A stretch of DNA of 64,000 nucleotides from NCBI GenBank assembly GCA_965262505.1, contig CBDHFM010000030.1, positions 2,666,001-2,730,000 of the forward strand, written 5' to 3'. The notes beneath the pieces were generated by a model. The model saw only the letters and a list, made by a program, of their open reading frames with translations, did no database searches and was not told where the DNA came from. The first letter of the stretch is position 1, and the number at the start of each line of letters is the position of its first letter. Shown here one piece after another: positions 8,090-19,191 of this stretch. The DNA comes from JACPPO01 sp965262505 (GTDB lineage: Bacteria > Acidobacteriota > Vicinamibacteria > Vicinamibacterales > UBA2999). Both the position numbers and the translations under genes were made by a program.

Positions 8090-8983
8090 GTGGACATCCG
8101 AAAGCCTCGCATCGCGATGACCGTTGGCGATCCTGCAGGGATCGGGCCGGAGGTGGCCCGGAAAGCCGCGGAGGATCTCCGGGTTCGCGAGGCGTGCGAG
8201 CCCGTCCTGTACGGCCCCCCCCCGGGGGCGGCGTTTGCCCCAGGGATTCTGTCGGCCGAGGCGGGCCTGGCCGCCTACGAGTCGATCTGCGCGGCGGTGC
8301 GCGACGCGCAGGCCGGAACTGTCAGTGGTATCACGACCGCGCCGGTCAACAAGACGGCGTTTGCCCGGGCGGGCCTGCCGTGGAAGGGGCACACCGACCT
8401 GCTCGCACATCTGACGGGCAGCGCCCGCGTCGCAATGATGTTCTGGTCGGAACGGCTGAAAGTGATCCTGGCGTCGGTGCATGTGCCTCTGGCCGAGGTG
8501 CCGCGGGCCCTCACGCGGGAGCTACTGGACGGCGTCATCGATCTGGCCGCACGTGAATTACCGCAGTTCGGCCTGGCGAATCCGCGACTGGCCCTCGCGG
8601 GGTTGAACCCGCACGCCGGGGAAGAAGGGTTGATCGGAACGGAGGAGCGACGCGTGCTGCGGCCGGCGGTCGAGGCGGCCCGGGCCCGCGGCGTCGCGAT
8701 CGAGGGTCCATGTCCCGCCGACACGATTTTCGTGCGCGCATCGCGAGGCGAGTTCGATGCCGTCATTGCCTGCTATCACGATCAGGGATTGATCCCGGTG
8801 AAGCTGCTCGCCTTTGGCCAGGCCGTCAACGTCACGCTGGGGCTGCCGATTATCCGCACGTCCGTCGATCACGGCACGGCGTTCGACATTGCCGGGCGGG
8901 GAGCGGCTGATCCAGCGAGCATGATCGCGGCGACGTTGCTGGCAGCGCGTCTCGCCGCACGCGGTGGCCTTGCCCAGTCCTGA
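8090..8983 (+). CDS. pdxA: 4-hydroxythreonine-4-phosphate dehydrogenase
   Basis: 297-residue NAD-dependent enzyme of the DXP-dependent pyridoxal-5'-phosphate pathway. Family blocks: AMTVGDPAGIGPEVARKA at the N-terminus, WKGHTDLLAHLTG (metal His), CYHDQGLIPVKLL (metal His) and RTSVDHGTAFDIAG near the end. It starts at GTG 8090, because the conserved GDPAGIGPE lies at the usual distance; it is a little shorter than typical PdxA (about 330), the difference lying in the middle. It faces the convergent nadE with only 17 bp between stops. Confidence 0.93.
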   Translation: MDIRKPRIAMTVGDPAGIGPEVARKAAEDLRVREACEPVLYGPPPGAAFAPGILSAEAGLAAYESICAAVRDAQAGTVSGITTAPVNKTAFARAGLPWKGHTDLLAHLTGSARVAMMFWSERLKVILASVHVPLAEVPRALTRELLDGVIDLAARELPQFGLANPRLALAGLNPHAGEEGLIGTEERRVLRPAVEAARARGVAIEGPCPADTIFVRASRGEFDAVIACYHDQGLIPVKLLAFGQAVNVTLGLPIIRTSVDHGTAFDIAGRGAADPASMIAATLLAARLAARGGLAQS

Positions 8984-9000
8984 GGCCGGTGGCCTGGGCC

Positions 9001-10650
9001 CTACGATTCTCTGAACGCGTTTGTTATTGGATATCGGCGATCCCGGCCGAAGCTCTTGCGCGTAATCTTCACGCCTGGCGGCGCCTGGCGCCGTTTGTAT
9101 TCCGCGGAGTAGAGAAGACGTTGAACGCGGGTGACCAGATCGCGCGTGAATCCGCGAGCCAAGATGTCGTCCACGCTCCGCTCCTCTTCGACGAGACCAT
9201 GGAGAATCGCGTCGAGCACGTCGTACGCCGGCAGCGTGTCCTGATCGGTCTGGTGGGGGCGCAACTCCGCCGTTGGTGCTCTTGTCAAAGATGACTCCGG
9301 GATGACGCGGCCAGCCGGGCCCAGCCCGCCCTCAGGCACCTCCTCGTTGCGCCACCGCGCGAGCGCGTACACCTCGGTCTTGTAAATGTCCTTGAGCACC
9401 GAATAGCCGCCGCACATGTCGCCATACAGCGTGGCGTAGCCAACGGACATCTCCGACTTGTTGCCGGTGGTCACGAGCAGCTCGCCGAACTTATTGGAGA
9501 GCGCCATCAGCAGTGCGCCGCGGATACGTGCCTGGAGGTTCTCTTCCGTTACGTCCGGCGATCGTCCCGTGAACAGCGGTTCGAGCGCGCCCTCGACCGC
9601 CGAGACCGGAAGCTCGATCGCGATCGTCTCGAGCTTCACGCCCAACGCGCGCGCGGATCGCATCGCGTCGTCCATGCTCGGCTGACTGGTGAATCGCGAG
9701 GGGAGGCGGACGCAGCGAACGCGGGCGGCGCCCAGCGCGTCGACGGCGACGGCGGCGCTCACGGCGGAATCGATTCCGCCGGAGAGTCCGAGCACCACGC
9801 CGTGGAACCCGTTCTTCCGGACGTAGTCCCGCAGCCCAAGGACGATGGCGCTGTAGACCGACGCCAGCCGCGGCTCTTCGGTCCACTCCGCATGGCCTTC
9901 GCAGCGATACGTCCCGCCGTGGCGCTGCCACTGCGAGACGACCATCGCCTCGCGCCAGAACGGCAGCAGATGCGCGAGCGAGCCGTCACGATTCATCACA
10001 AACGAGCCGCCGTCGAACACCAATTCGTCCTGGCCGCCGATCTGGTTCACGTAGGCGAGCGGGAGATCCGATTCGGCGACGCGGTGTCGTGCAAAGCCGA
10101 GGCGCTCGTGAAACTTCTCCACATCGAACGGCGAGCCGTTCGGCACGAGGAGCAGCTCCGCACCCGCCCGCGCCAGGTGCGTTGCGCATGCCGGCGTCCA
10201 GATGTCCTCGCAGATCGGCAGGCCGAGCCGCACGTTTCGAAAGACAACCGGATCCGGCAGCGGACCGGAGGCAAAGACGCGTTTCTCGTCGAAGACCCCA
10301 TAGTTCGGCAGTTCGTGCTTGAAACGCAGGTCCGTGCGGCCGTCGGCCACGAGGGCGGCGCAGTTGTACAGATGCCCGTCCTCGGCCCACGGCAGCGTCA
10401 CCACGAGGCCGGGTAATCCCGCGGCGCTTTCCCGTTCGAACTCGCGCAGGACGGCTGCCGCAGCCTGCACAAACGCCGGGCGCAATACAAGGTCTTCCGG
10501 AGGGTAGCCGACCAGGACGAGCTCTGAGAACACGACGAGATCTGCGCCAGCGGCGGCCGCGTCGTCGCGCGCGCGCCGAATCAAGGCGGCGTTGCCGGCT
10601 AGATCGCCAACCGTGGAATTGAGCTGCGCGAACGCGATCGAGAGCGCCAC
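9001..10650 (-). CDS. nadE: Glutamine-dependent NAD+ synthetase
   Basis: 549-residue two-domain enzyme. The N-terminal nitrilase-type glutaminase has its Glu-Lys-Cys triad in FSELVLVGYPPEDL, RFKHELPNYGVFDEKR and LGLPICEDIW. The C-terminal synthetase has the PP-loop LGLSGGIDSAVSAA and TTGNKSEMSVGYATLYGD. It amidates deamido-NAD with glutamine-derived ammonia. The frame is open to 10752, but homology starts at the GTG at 10650 (residues ALSIAFAQLNSTVG), leaving a 46-bp divergent gap to smpB; an ATG at 10680 is an alternative. Confidence 0.93.
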   Translation of the reverse strand: MALSIAFAQLNSTVGDLAGNAALIRRARDDAAAAGADLVVFSELVLVGYPPEDLVLRPAFVQAAAAVLREFERESAAGLPGLVVTLPWAEDGHLYNCAALVADGRTDLRFKHELPNYGVFDEKRVFASGPLPDPVVFRNVRLGLPICEDIWTPACATHLARAGAELLLVPNGSPFDVEKFHERLGFARHRVAESDLPLAYVNQIGGQDELVFDGGSFVMNRDGSLAHLLPFWREAMVVSQWQRHGGTYRCEGHAEWTEEPRLASVYSAIVLGLRDYVRKNGFHGVVLGLSGGIDSAVSAAVAVDALGAARVRCVRLPSRFTSQPSMDDAMRSARALGVKLETIAIELPVSAVEGALEPLFTGRSPDVTEENLQARIRGALLMALSNKFGELLVTTGNKSEMSVGYATLYGDMCGGYSVLKDIYKTEVYALARWRNEEVPEGGLGPAGRVIPESSLTRAPTAELRPHQTDQDTLPAYDVLDAILHGLVEEERSVDDILARGFTRDLVTRVQRLLYSAEYKRRQAPPGVKITRKSFGRDRRYPITNAFRES

Positions 10651-10696
10651 GGTGTCAGGATACCCGACGCCGCGAGGCATGCGATACGATCCCGCC

Positions 10697-11176
10697 GTGG
10701 CGGAGAAGACAGCGCGCGAGCAGGCGAAGCGTCTGATTGCGGAAAATCGCAAGGCACGCCACGACTACCATGTGCTCGACACCTGGGAGGCGGGCCTCGC
10801 CTTGTTGGGCACCGAGGTCAAGGCGATCCGCGAAGGGCGCGTGAATCTTCGCGACAGCTACGCCCGCGTGGAGAACGGTGAGGTGTGGATGATGAACGTC
10901 CACATCAGCCCGTACAGCCACCGCGGCTACGCCGCGCACGCGGAGATGCGCCAGCGGAAGCTGCTGCTTCATCGAGACGAAATTCGTAAGCTGCTCGGCC
11001 AGACAGCGGTAAAGGGGCTCACCCTGGTGCCTCTCCAGATGTACCTCAAGCGCGGGCGCGTCAAGGTGCTGCTGGCGCTCGCCAAGGGCAAGCAGGCCCA
11101 CGACAAGCGCGAGACGATCCGGCGGCGTGAAATCGACCGCGAGACCAGGGCCGCCGTCAAAGCGCACCGGCGGTGA
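10697..11176 (+). CDS. smpB: SsrA-binding protein
   Basis: 159-residue tmRNA-binding protein for trans-translation rescue of stalled ribosomes. Hallmarks: LIAENRKARHDYHVLDTWEAG..LLGTEVKAIREGRVNL (quoted with a gap), HISPYSHRGYAAH, and the basic tail KQAHDKRETIRRREIDRE. GTG 10697 puts the first helix at the normal place; ATG 10679 would add six residues and overlap the nadE alternative start. No tmRNA gene is visible in the window. Confidence 0.93.
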   Translation: MAEKTAREQAKRLIAENRKARHDYHVLDTWEAGLALLGTEVKAIREGRVNLRDSYARVENGEVWMMNVHISPYSHRGYAAHAEMRQRKLLLHRDEIRKLLGQTAVKGLTLVPLQMYLKRGRVKVLLALAKGKQAHDKRETIRRREIDRETRAAVKAHRR

Positions 11177-11191
11177 AGCCGCAAGCCCCGG

Positions 11192-12496
11192 TTATGAGCG
11201 CAGACGTTTCCCGCGGAACTTCACCTGTCCGCGCTTGGTGATCGTCGCGAGGCCGGAGTCGACCGCCCGCCGGACCACCGCGTCCCAGTCCTCGGCAATC
11301 TGCCACCGCGCGTGTTTCGGCATCCTGATGACCGCCGCGTCGTACGCCTGCCGATAAGCAGTCTCACGCCGTCTACGTTCGTGCTTGGTCATGGGGGTCC
11401 AGTCGCCCGGTTGCTCCTGCACCTGTGCGAGGCAGACCCACGAGCCATCGTGGAGCGTCACGAACTTGGTCGCAAAGCCGTGGACCGCCAGGGCGCGGAC
11501 CAGTGACGCGGAATTGAAGGTCTGGAAATGGAAGGGGTTGAGGTTGTTGAACATGAGTTTGCCGCGCTTGAGGAACTCCCCTTCATCCGTTTCGTTGTAC
11601 AGATACAGCCACCCGCCCGGTCGTAGGTGGTTGCGCACCTCCGCCAGGAAGTCCGCGGGTCGGTGGACGTGCGTGAGCATATGATTGGCCACGATCAGGT
11701 CGAAGTGGCCCTCGAACGGAATCTGGAACCGTTCGAAATCGATCGGCCATGCGGCCGGGATGCCGTACACCTCCTGAATCAGGAACTGCTGGCTCTCGAA
11801 GATCGCCATCACACAGCTTTCCGCTCCGTAAAGACGTCCGAGCGTGGCCGAAATCGTGCCGAGCCGCGATCGGACCTCGAGGACGCGCGGTGCGTTCAGC
11901 GGCACGAGCGAACCGATGATCTCGGCGTGGACGCTGTTCGAGGCTCGATCTCTGAACAGCGCCGGCAGGTACTCTCGTCGTTTGAGGCCGAGATGGTCCG
12001 AAACGAAGACGCCGTGTGCGGCCACACGGCTGAGGTGCTCGCGATGCGCCGGCGTCAACCTGCGAGAGCTCAAAGCCAGTTTTCCCGGGTTGGCGTCGTC
12101 CGTGACCTTTCGCCCCAGCGTCGTCTCGAACTGCTCGAACAACCACTTGTATCGCGCGCCGGCCGGCCGCCGCGTCGCGTACACCACGCCGCACCCGTGG
12201 CACAGTGCGTAGTGATACGCGGCGGCGCGCTCGTCGGGCGGCCGCTCGACCAGCGCAAAACGGTTGAAGGTGCACGCTGGCGTGCGTTCCGCGTGGCCGC
12301 ACACGGGGCAAGTCGGCAGCACGAGGATTTCATCTGCGGGACAGGCCTCCGCGCCGGCCTGGTCAGGCGAGGCAGGAGGGTGTACCGGCGGCTCGGGCAC
12401 TGAGACAGGCTCGGCGGCGGGCGGCGCTGCAGCCGGCCCTGCCCGCTGGAACCCGTGCAACAGCGCCTTGTACAACGACGGCAGCCGGTTGAGCAT
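11192..12496 (-). CDS. Zinc-ribbon class I SAM-dependent methyltransferase (surface glycan type)
   Basis: 434-residue protein. After a proline-rich linker (about 22-50) comes a zinc-ribbon-like CPVCGH..C and CHGCGVVYATRRP region, then a Rossmann methyltransferase core with APRVLEVRSRLGTISATLG as the SAM-binding loop, DFERFQIPFEGHFDLIVANH, and the Cys-rich-free tail. A paralogue with the same layout lies at 15165-16592. Such proteins usually modify nucleotide sugars or glycan chains, but the substrate is not known. The start is ATG 12496; the frame runs on upstream into the IS256 insertion but that part is chance. The broken 2OG-oxygenase gene ends 5 bp upstream on the same strand. Confidence 0.75.
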   Translation of the reverse strand: MLNRLPSLYKALLHGFQRAGPAAAPPAAEPVSVPEPPVHPPASPDQAGAEACPADEILVLPTCPVCGHAERTPACTFNRFALVERPPDERAAAYHYALCHGCGVVYATRRPAGARYKWLFEQFETTLGRKVTDDANPGKLALSSRRLTPAHREHLSRVAAHGVFVSDHLGLKRREYLPALFRDRASNSVHAEIIGSLVPLNAPRVLEVRSRLGTISATLGRLYGAESCVMAIFESQQFLIQEVYGIPAAWPIDFERFQIPFEGHFDLIVANHMLTHVHRPADFLAEVRNHLRPGGWLYLYNETDEGEFLKRGKLMFNNLNPFHFQTFNSASLVRALAVHGFATKFVTLHDGSWVCLAQVQEQPGDWTPMTKHERRRRETAYRQAYDAAVIRMPKHARWQIAEDWDAVVRRAVDSGLATITKRGQVKFRGKRLRS

Positions 12497-12596
12497 CAAT
12501 CTCAATAGTTGTGCGTGCCCTTGCCCTCCCAGAGGGATCGGCGTTCCGGGGGCAAGCCAGCAAGTAGCGTTTGGATGGTGCCGCTTCCCGCCCCGA

Positions 12597-14021
12597 GGGG
12601 ATGTCCCAGTAGCTGTTGAAATTTGAAGCGGCGGCTCTTCACTGGTCGTGCTATACGACCGGTGACGAAACCGAGGTGCAAGCCTCCCAGTAAGGAGCCG
12701 CCATGAAGCAGCAGTCTCGCACAGTCCCTCGCCGTCGCCAATCGGTATCCCCGACGCCACGGCACCTGCCGTTGGTCGATATCCTCATTGATACGCAGGC
12801 CGAGCTCCAGGAGCTGGTCGTCGCGTCTGGCCTGAAGGTACTCGAAGCCATGCTGGAAGAGGATCGGGCCGCCGTCTGTGGGCCACGGTATGCGCATCAA
12901 CCTGCGCGCCAGGCGTATCGAACGGGGCATACGCCGAGTCAGGTCGTGCTGGGCGGGCGGAAGGTGGCGATTCGTCGGCCCCGTGCGCGGCGCGCCGGCG
13001 AGGAGGTTCCGTTGCCAACGGCCCGGGCATTCGCGAATGCGGACCCGCTGAACCGGCGCGTGGTCGACCAGATGCTGATCGGTGTGGCGACCCGCCAGTA
13101 TGCGCGGAGTCTGGAACCGCTCGGCGCCGACGTCACCACGCGGGGCACGAGCAAGAGTGCGGTCAGTCGACGCGTTGTCGCGCAGACTCAGGCGCAGCTG
13201 GATGCGTGGCGGGCGACGCCGCTCGACGCGCTGGACCTGGTGGGGCTGCTGATTGATGGCGTGCACGTGGGTGGACACTGTATCGTTGTCGCCCTAGGCA
13301 TCGATAAAATGGGCGCGAAACACCCGCTCGGCCTGTGGGAAGGGGCCACGGAGAACGCGACGGTCTGTCAGGGGCTCTTCTCGGCAGCCGCGGGCTGCGC
13401 ACCGACCGGAGCCTGCTGGTGATCGTCGATGGCGCGAAGGCCCTCGACACGGCCGTGACCCAGACATTCGGGCGCGCCGCACTGGTGCAGCGGTGTCAGG
13501 TCCATAAGGGCCGGAACATCTTGGAGCATCTCCCTGAGGCACAGCGGCCGTGGGTGAAGGCGGTCCTCACGCGCGCCTACACGAACAGCCACGTCAAGAC
13601 GGCCAAGCGTCTGCTGCAGGACCTGGCGCGGCGCTTGGACACTGACTACCCGAGTGCGGCCACGAGCGTGCGGGAAGGGCTCGACGAGACGCTGACCGTG
13701 CTCGGCGTGGGTCTGTCGGAGCGTCTCCAACGATCGCTCGCCACCACGAACGCCATCGAGAGTCTCCTCAGCCGAACGCGCCACGTGCAGCGCCATGTGA
13801 AACGCTGGCGCGGCGGGACGATGGTGCTGCGCTGGGTGGCCGCCGGGGTGCTCGAAGCGGCGAAGGGGTTCCGCCGGGTGCAAGGATGTCAAGATATGCC
13901 CGCGCTGGTCGCTGCCCTCCGGGCACGCGACGCGCGGTTAGGACTCGGGGAGTCGTCAGAGAGGGTTGCGTAGTCGTGAACCAAGCTGCCGCTGAGTTTC
14001 AACAGCGCACGGGACATCCCC
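12597..14021 (+). mobile_element. IS256-family insertion sequence, copy A (inactive)
   Basis: 1425-bp element with terminal inverted repeats starting GGGGATGTCCC and extending through CTGTTGAAA, and an 8-bp target duplication CGCCCCGA at 12589-12596 and 14022-14029. It contains a frameshifted transposase. Its sequence differs clearly from copies B/F and C/DE, so it is an older, separate lineage. Confidence 0.9.
12703..13973 (+). pseudogene. IS256-family (mutator-type) transposase, frameshifted
   Basis: The first frame (12703 to about 13380) and the second frame (to 13973) together align along the whole 424-residue transposase of copies B, C and F. The shared signposts are LLIDGVHVGGH (first catalytic Asp), VIVDGAKALD, QRCQVHKGRNILEHLP and LATTNAIESLLSRTRHV. 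Near 13380-13390, where intact copies read LLANLQSRGLRT, this copy is 7 nt shorter, so translation goes out of frame after QGLFS. A 7-nt deletion is a real lesion rather than a typical sequencing slip, so the element cannot transpose by itself. Confidence 0.88.
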
Positions 14022-14684
14022 CGCCCCGATGCGGAACTGATACGCATACCGCTCGAGATCGGCCGGTTGCGCATGCGGCGGGATGTGCGATGTGTGGGCG
14101 CCGGTGGAGTTGAGGAAGATCAGTGCGCGATTCCGCCGGAAGGCGACGCGCTCCACCATATGACACCGCTGCTCGTCGATCCAGTGCGGCTTCGCGTCGC
14201 GGGCCTCCTCGTCGTTATCGACCCGGCACAGGTCCGTGCCCCAACGCTCGTCGTCTCCGGGCCGCGCGAGATACAGAAGACAGGTGAGGAATCCCCATTT
14301 CGGGTCGCGGTGCGGCGGGATGTAATAACCGGCTCCGCGCTGTTTCGCTGACCTGCTCCAAAGGCCTCACAAGGGCGGCGCGGTGGCGCGCGGCGCTCTC
14401 GAACGACTCCGTCTGCTGCGTCTGAAGACGTTCCAGGAATTGCTCGTGTCCCGCCTTCATTGCGGTCACGTGCTCCTGTAACCGCTTGACGGCGCGCGCG
14501 AGGTCGCGCAGCTCCCGCCGGCTCTCTTCGGCGGTCTTGACGAGATGGGCGATCGCTCGGGGGCGGATCAGGCGCAGGGCGGCGAGACGGGTCCGGAGCG
14601 TCGCGGTGAACATCAATGGAACGCGGCCATTATCGCTTGAGTTTAGAGTTTACAGGACGCGCCGCCCGTTCCACACTGGGATCC

Positions 14685-15146
14685 ATGCGGCGTCCCCGGC
14701 GGCGGCTGGTCGTGCTCATCGATGGCGGTTGCCCGCTGTGCCGGCGCACCGCGCGTCTCCTCCACACGCTCGACTGGCTCGACCGGCTCGCGTTCGCGGA
14801 CGGCGTCGATGGGACCGCGCGGGAGCGGTGGGCGCCTGGTGTGGACGAGGCTGCGATGATGCAGGAAATGTACGTCGTTGACGAGACCGGGACGCGTCAT
14901 GCGGGATACGATGGCTATCTGCAGCTCGCGGCTGTCGTGCCGGTGTTGTGGCCGTTCGGCGTGGCCGGCCGCCTGCCCGGCATTCGGATGGCGGGCCGTG
15001 CCGCCTACCGGTTCATCGCCGCCCGACGAGTGCGCCGCGGCCGTTGCGCGGATGACGGGTGCGCCACGCTTCCTGGTATGAGCCCTCAGCACGCGACCGT
15101 CAGCCGCGGCTCCAGCAAGGAAGCTGTAGCGTCGTTCCGTCGCTGA
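14685..15146 (+). CDS. DCC family thiol-disulfide oxidoreductase-like protein (DUF393)
   Basis: 153-residue protein. The N-terminal VVLIDGGCPLCRRTARLL carries the DxxCxxC signature of the DCC/DUF393 family, a thioredoxin-like fold; VVDETGTRHAGYDGYLQL is the second conserved block. Substrate unknown. The frame is open upstream to 14616, but ATG 14685 lies just before the conserved strand. It is divergent from the 2OG-oxygenase pseudogene and 18 bp ahead of the next methyltransferase gene, which suggests a shared transcript. Confidence 0.72.
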   Translation: MRRPRRRLVVLIDGGCPLCRRTARLLHTLDWLDRLAFADGVDGTARERWAPGVDEAAMMQEMYVVDETGTRHAGYDGYLQLAAVVPVLWPFGVAGRLPGIRMAGRAAYRFIAARRVRRGRCADDGCATLPGMSPQHATVSRGSSKEAVASFRR

Positions 15147-15164
15147 CTGTCGCTCGACGTTCTG

Positions 15165-16592
15165 ATGCCTGACGTATCTCCCTCGCTGCTGCGTCGCATT
15201 CTCCGCCGTGTGGCCGGACGTCGCGGCACAACCCAGAATGAGGCGGTCCGGCAGCTGGAAAAGACGTTATCCCGGCTCGACAAGAAGGTCGGTCTTCTCA
15301 CCAAACGCAACCAGGACGACCGCCTGATCCTGCGCAGGCTAGCGCTCCTCCTGGATCAGGGCGCCGCACGTGCCGAGGACGAGACGGATGCCGCACATCG
15401 GGTTCACCCGGCGCGTGTGGCCGCTTCCGCGCCGGAGGATTGGCGCGAGCTGTCTACATGTCCGGTGTGTGGGCACGACGTGGCCACGGTGGTCTGCGAA
15501 TACAACCGATTCCTTCTCGTGGATACGGCACCGGACGAGGGTGCCAAGGTCTACAACTACTCGCTGTGTCACGCCTGCGGTGTCGTCTACGCGGCGCGCC
15601 GGCCTATGGGGCGCCGCTACCGCGAACTGCTGACGGGCTTTCACGAAAACCTGGGCCGCGTCGGAGCGCCGAGCGCGTGGTTGAACCCGGCTCCGCTCAG
15701 TGAGGACCAGCGCGTGCAGTTGCGGCGCCGCGCGCGACCGGGAGCGCTCGTGTCCGAGCACGCGGGGGTTCCTCCCGTGGAGTGGCTCCCCGGAGCCTTT
15801 CGTGATCGGCTCATGGTCGCTCAGCACGTGGAGTTGCTCGGATCGCTATTGACGCTCCAGCAGCCGCGCGTGCTGGAGATCCGGTCCCGTACGGGCGCGC
15901 TGCTCGACGCGCTCCGGCGCTTATACGGCGCGTCCGTGTACGCGCTTCCCATTTTCGAGAGCCAGCAGGAAATCGTAGAGGGACTCTATGACATCCCCGC
16001 CGACGCCCTTATCGATTTCGAGCGGTTTCAGATTCCGTACGAGGGCTCGTTCGATCTGGTGGTCAGTAACCACATGTTGACGCACGCCGTCGCGCCAGGG
16101 GATTTTCTTGACCGTGTCTCGGCGGCGCTCGTACCGGGCGGTCACCTCTATCTCTACAACGAGATGGACGAAGTGGAAGTCCTGTCCGACATGAAGTCGA
16201 TGTTCCGGGTGATGAACCCGTTCCACATGCAGATTTTCAGCCAGGCATCGCTGATGCGCGCGCTTGGCGCACGAGGTTTCGAGGTGGAGTTTCTGGCGCA
16301 TACCGATCGGATCCATATGGTGTGCCTGGCGAGAAAGTCGGGTCCGGGAGCGGTCGCGATGCCGGAGGCGGAGCGAAAGCGGTGGCTACGCCGGTACCGA
16401 GCGGCGCGCGACGTTTCGATTCTGGGACTGCCGGATGATCGACGCGAGGTGTTTGCCGCCGAATGGGATCAGGTCGTCGAGCGCGCCGTGCTGTCGGGAG
16501 TGGCCACGTTGGACGAGCGAGGGCGTCTGAAGTTGAAGGGCGAACAGCGGAGAGCCCGCGACGCGGAACCGGAAGGCGACGGCGACGCCTGA
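15165..16592 (+). CDS. Zinc-ribbon class I SAM-dependent methyltransferase, paralogue of 11192-12496
   Basis: 475-residue protein. Order: a coiled coil (about residues 25-60, rich in Leu, Lys and Arg), a zinc-ribbon-like CPVCGHD and CHACGVVYAARRP, then a methyltransferase core with QPRVLEIRSRTGALLDAL, DFERFQIPYEGSFDLVVSNH and YLYNEMDEVE. It shares this layout and many exact blocks with the protein at 11192-12496, so they arose by duplication. Likely acts on a sugar or polysaccharide intermediate in the cytoplasm, by analogy only. The C-terminus ends in a charged tail. Confidence 0.75.
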   Translation: MPDVSPSLLRRILRRVAGRRGTTQNEAVRQLEKTLSRLDKKVGLLTKRNQDDRLILRRLALLLDQGAARAEDETDAAHRVHPARVAASAPEDWRELSTCPVCGHDVATVVCEYNRFLLVDTAPDEGAKVYNYSLCHACGVVYAARRPMGRRYRELLTGFHENLGRVGAPSAWLNPAPLSEDQRVQLRRRARPGALVSEHAGVPPVEWLPGAFRDRLMVAQHVELLGSLLTLQQPRVLEIRSRTGALLDALRRLYGASVYALPIFESQQEIVEGLYDIPADALIDFERFQIPYEGSFDLVVSNHMLTHAVAPGDFLDRVSAALVPGGHLYLYNEMDEVEVLSDMKSMFRVMNPFHMQIFSQASLMRALGARGFEVEFLAHTDRIHMVCLARKSGPGAVAMPEAERKRWLRRYRAARDVSILGLPDDRREVFAAEWDQVVERAVLSGVATLDERGRLKLKGEQRRARDAEPEGDGDA

Positions 16593-16706
16593 GTCTCGCC
16601 GTAGCGTGTTGGACGCTCGAACCGCACCGGCCCGACAAGGAAGGGTACGATCGTCTGGACTCGACGGACTTTTCGAACACGACGGTGTAAAGTTGACGAG
16701 GTATCT

Positions 16707-17434
16707 ATGTCGACTGACTCAAGCCTCGGCCACCGACCAAGTGGACCCTGGGAGTTCGACCACGAGGTCACGAGGATCTTCGATGACATGCTGAGCGGAG
16801 TATTCCGCAGTATGACGTCATGCGGAGCGCGGTGTTCGACATCGGTCGGCGTCTCGTCCAGGACGGTACCACCATCGTCGATCTTGGCTGCTCGCTTGGC
16901 GGCGCCATTGCTCCCTTTGCGGCGGAGTGTGGCAGCCGGAATCGGTACATTGGCATCGAGCCGTCGGAACCGATGCGGACGGCCGCGATGCGAAGATTCG
17001 CGGAAGAGCGCCGGGCAGGGTTAGTCGATATCCAGGATCTCGATCTTCGTCATAGTTACCCGAACACGCCAACAAGTCTGACGCTGGCAGTGCTGGTCCT
17101 GCAATTTGTCGCCATCGAGTACCGGCAAGGCATCATTCGGAAGATCTTCCAGAACACCGTCCCCGGTGGCGGCTTGGTCGTGGTGGAAAAGGTGCTTGGC
17201 GCCGATGCCGAACTCGACCAGCTTTTTGTCGAGCTGTACCTGCAGAAAAAGCGGGAACGAGGCTATTCCCAGGAAGAGATCGATCGCAAGCGATTGAGCC
17301 TCGAGGGGCGTCTCGTCCCTGTTACCAGCCGTTGGAACGAGGAGTTGCTGCTCCGCGCCGGCTTTCACCGCGTGGACTGCTTCTGGCGGTGGATGAACTT
17401 TGCCGGGTGGGTGGCGGTTCGGGAGGCTTCGTAG
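16707..17434 (+). pseudogene. CmoA-like SAM-dependent methyltransferase with a one-base frameshift
   Basis: ATG 16707 opens WEFDHEVTRIFDDMLS; after a shift near 16791-16796 the other frame continues RSIPQYDVMRSAVF, then TIVDLGCSLGGAIAPFA (SAM motif), YIGIEPSEPM, and a C-terminus with KRERGYSQEEIDRKRLS and TSRWNEELLLRAGF. Together this reproduces the carboxy-S-adenosylmethionine synthase/CmoA-type fold over about 242 residues, including the hallmark FDDM-SRSIP-Y. One extra C in CTGAGC would restore the frame, so a consensus error is as likely as a real lesion. Whether it is a true CmoA cannot be decided; no cmoB is near. Confidence 0.65.
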
Positions 17435-17478
17435 TCGGCACGGGCCGTGTTCTTGCGGGAGCCTGGAGTCGCGCGCCG

Positions 17479-17617
17479 ATGTCAGCTGACACATTTGCCG
17501 CCCGTGCCGTACGTGCGCTACTTTCGAACGGCGTTGCGCTCGTCAACCCACTGTATAGCCCTCCTGGTGAGCTCCCCGCGTGTCCGGCCTGCGGCAGCGA
17601 GAAGATCGAACATCTAG
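17479..17617 (+). pseudogene. 5' fragment of a zinc-ribbon protein gene, cut by IS701 insertion
   Basis: ATG 17479 encodes about 46 residues with PACPACGSEKIEHL, the same type of Cys-pair found at the start of the neighbouring methyltransferases, then runs into the IS701-family element at the CTAG target. No continuation is recognisable after the IS and the adjoining 94-bp repeat element, so the 3' part appears to be lost. Confidence 0.55.
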
Positions 17618-19042
<1,425 letters not shown>

Positions 19043-19046
19043 CTAG

Positions 19047-19140
19047 TACCCCGGCGCAGTGGTTTTGATCGATTGCCTGGGCCCACGGTCAAGAGGGGGA
19101 GGCCTGAAAGTGAACCGGTCAAATTCACTGCGACGAGGTA
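19047..19140. mobile_element. 94-bp MITE-like element at a CTAG target
   Basis: A 94-bp non-coding unit whose ends are imperfect inverted repeats: TACCCCGGCGCAGTGGTTTT on the left and, in reverse complement, TACCTCGTCGCAGTGAATTT on the right. It is flanked by CTAG on both sides (19043-19046 and 19141-19144) and abuts the IS701 element, sharing one CTAG. No protein could fit. Likely mobilised by a CTAG-targeting transposase. Confidence 0.6.
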
Positions 19141-19191
19141 CTAGCGGGGCGAGCGGTATGTGTCGTAGTATCAATCTCAGGAGGACGTGTG

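Larger units (their letters stand above)
12502..14613 (-). pseudogene. 2OG-Fe(II) oxygenase gene with N-terminal coiled coil, split by IS256 and frameshifted
   Basis: On the minus strand, ATG 14613 opens a coiled-coil N-terminus (ESRRELRDLARAVKRLQE and following, to about 14345). In another frame follows an oxygenase core: AGYYIPPHRDPKWGF (Fe-binding HxD), then GTDLCRVDNDEE and NSTGAHTSHIPPH (distal His), as in prolyl-hydroxylase-like 2OG enzymes. At QFRIGAG the IS256 copy 12597-14021 interrupts; joining across the 8-bp duplication restores the frame through 12504 (ending EGKGTHNY). The frame change near 14340 and the shortness before the HxD motif suggest a deletion as well. The gene ends 5 bp before the methyltransferase gene, so it was probably its operon partner. 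Confidence 0.6.
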
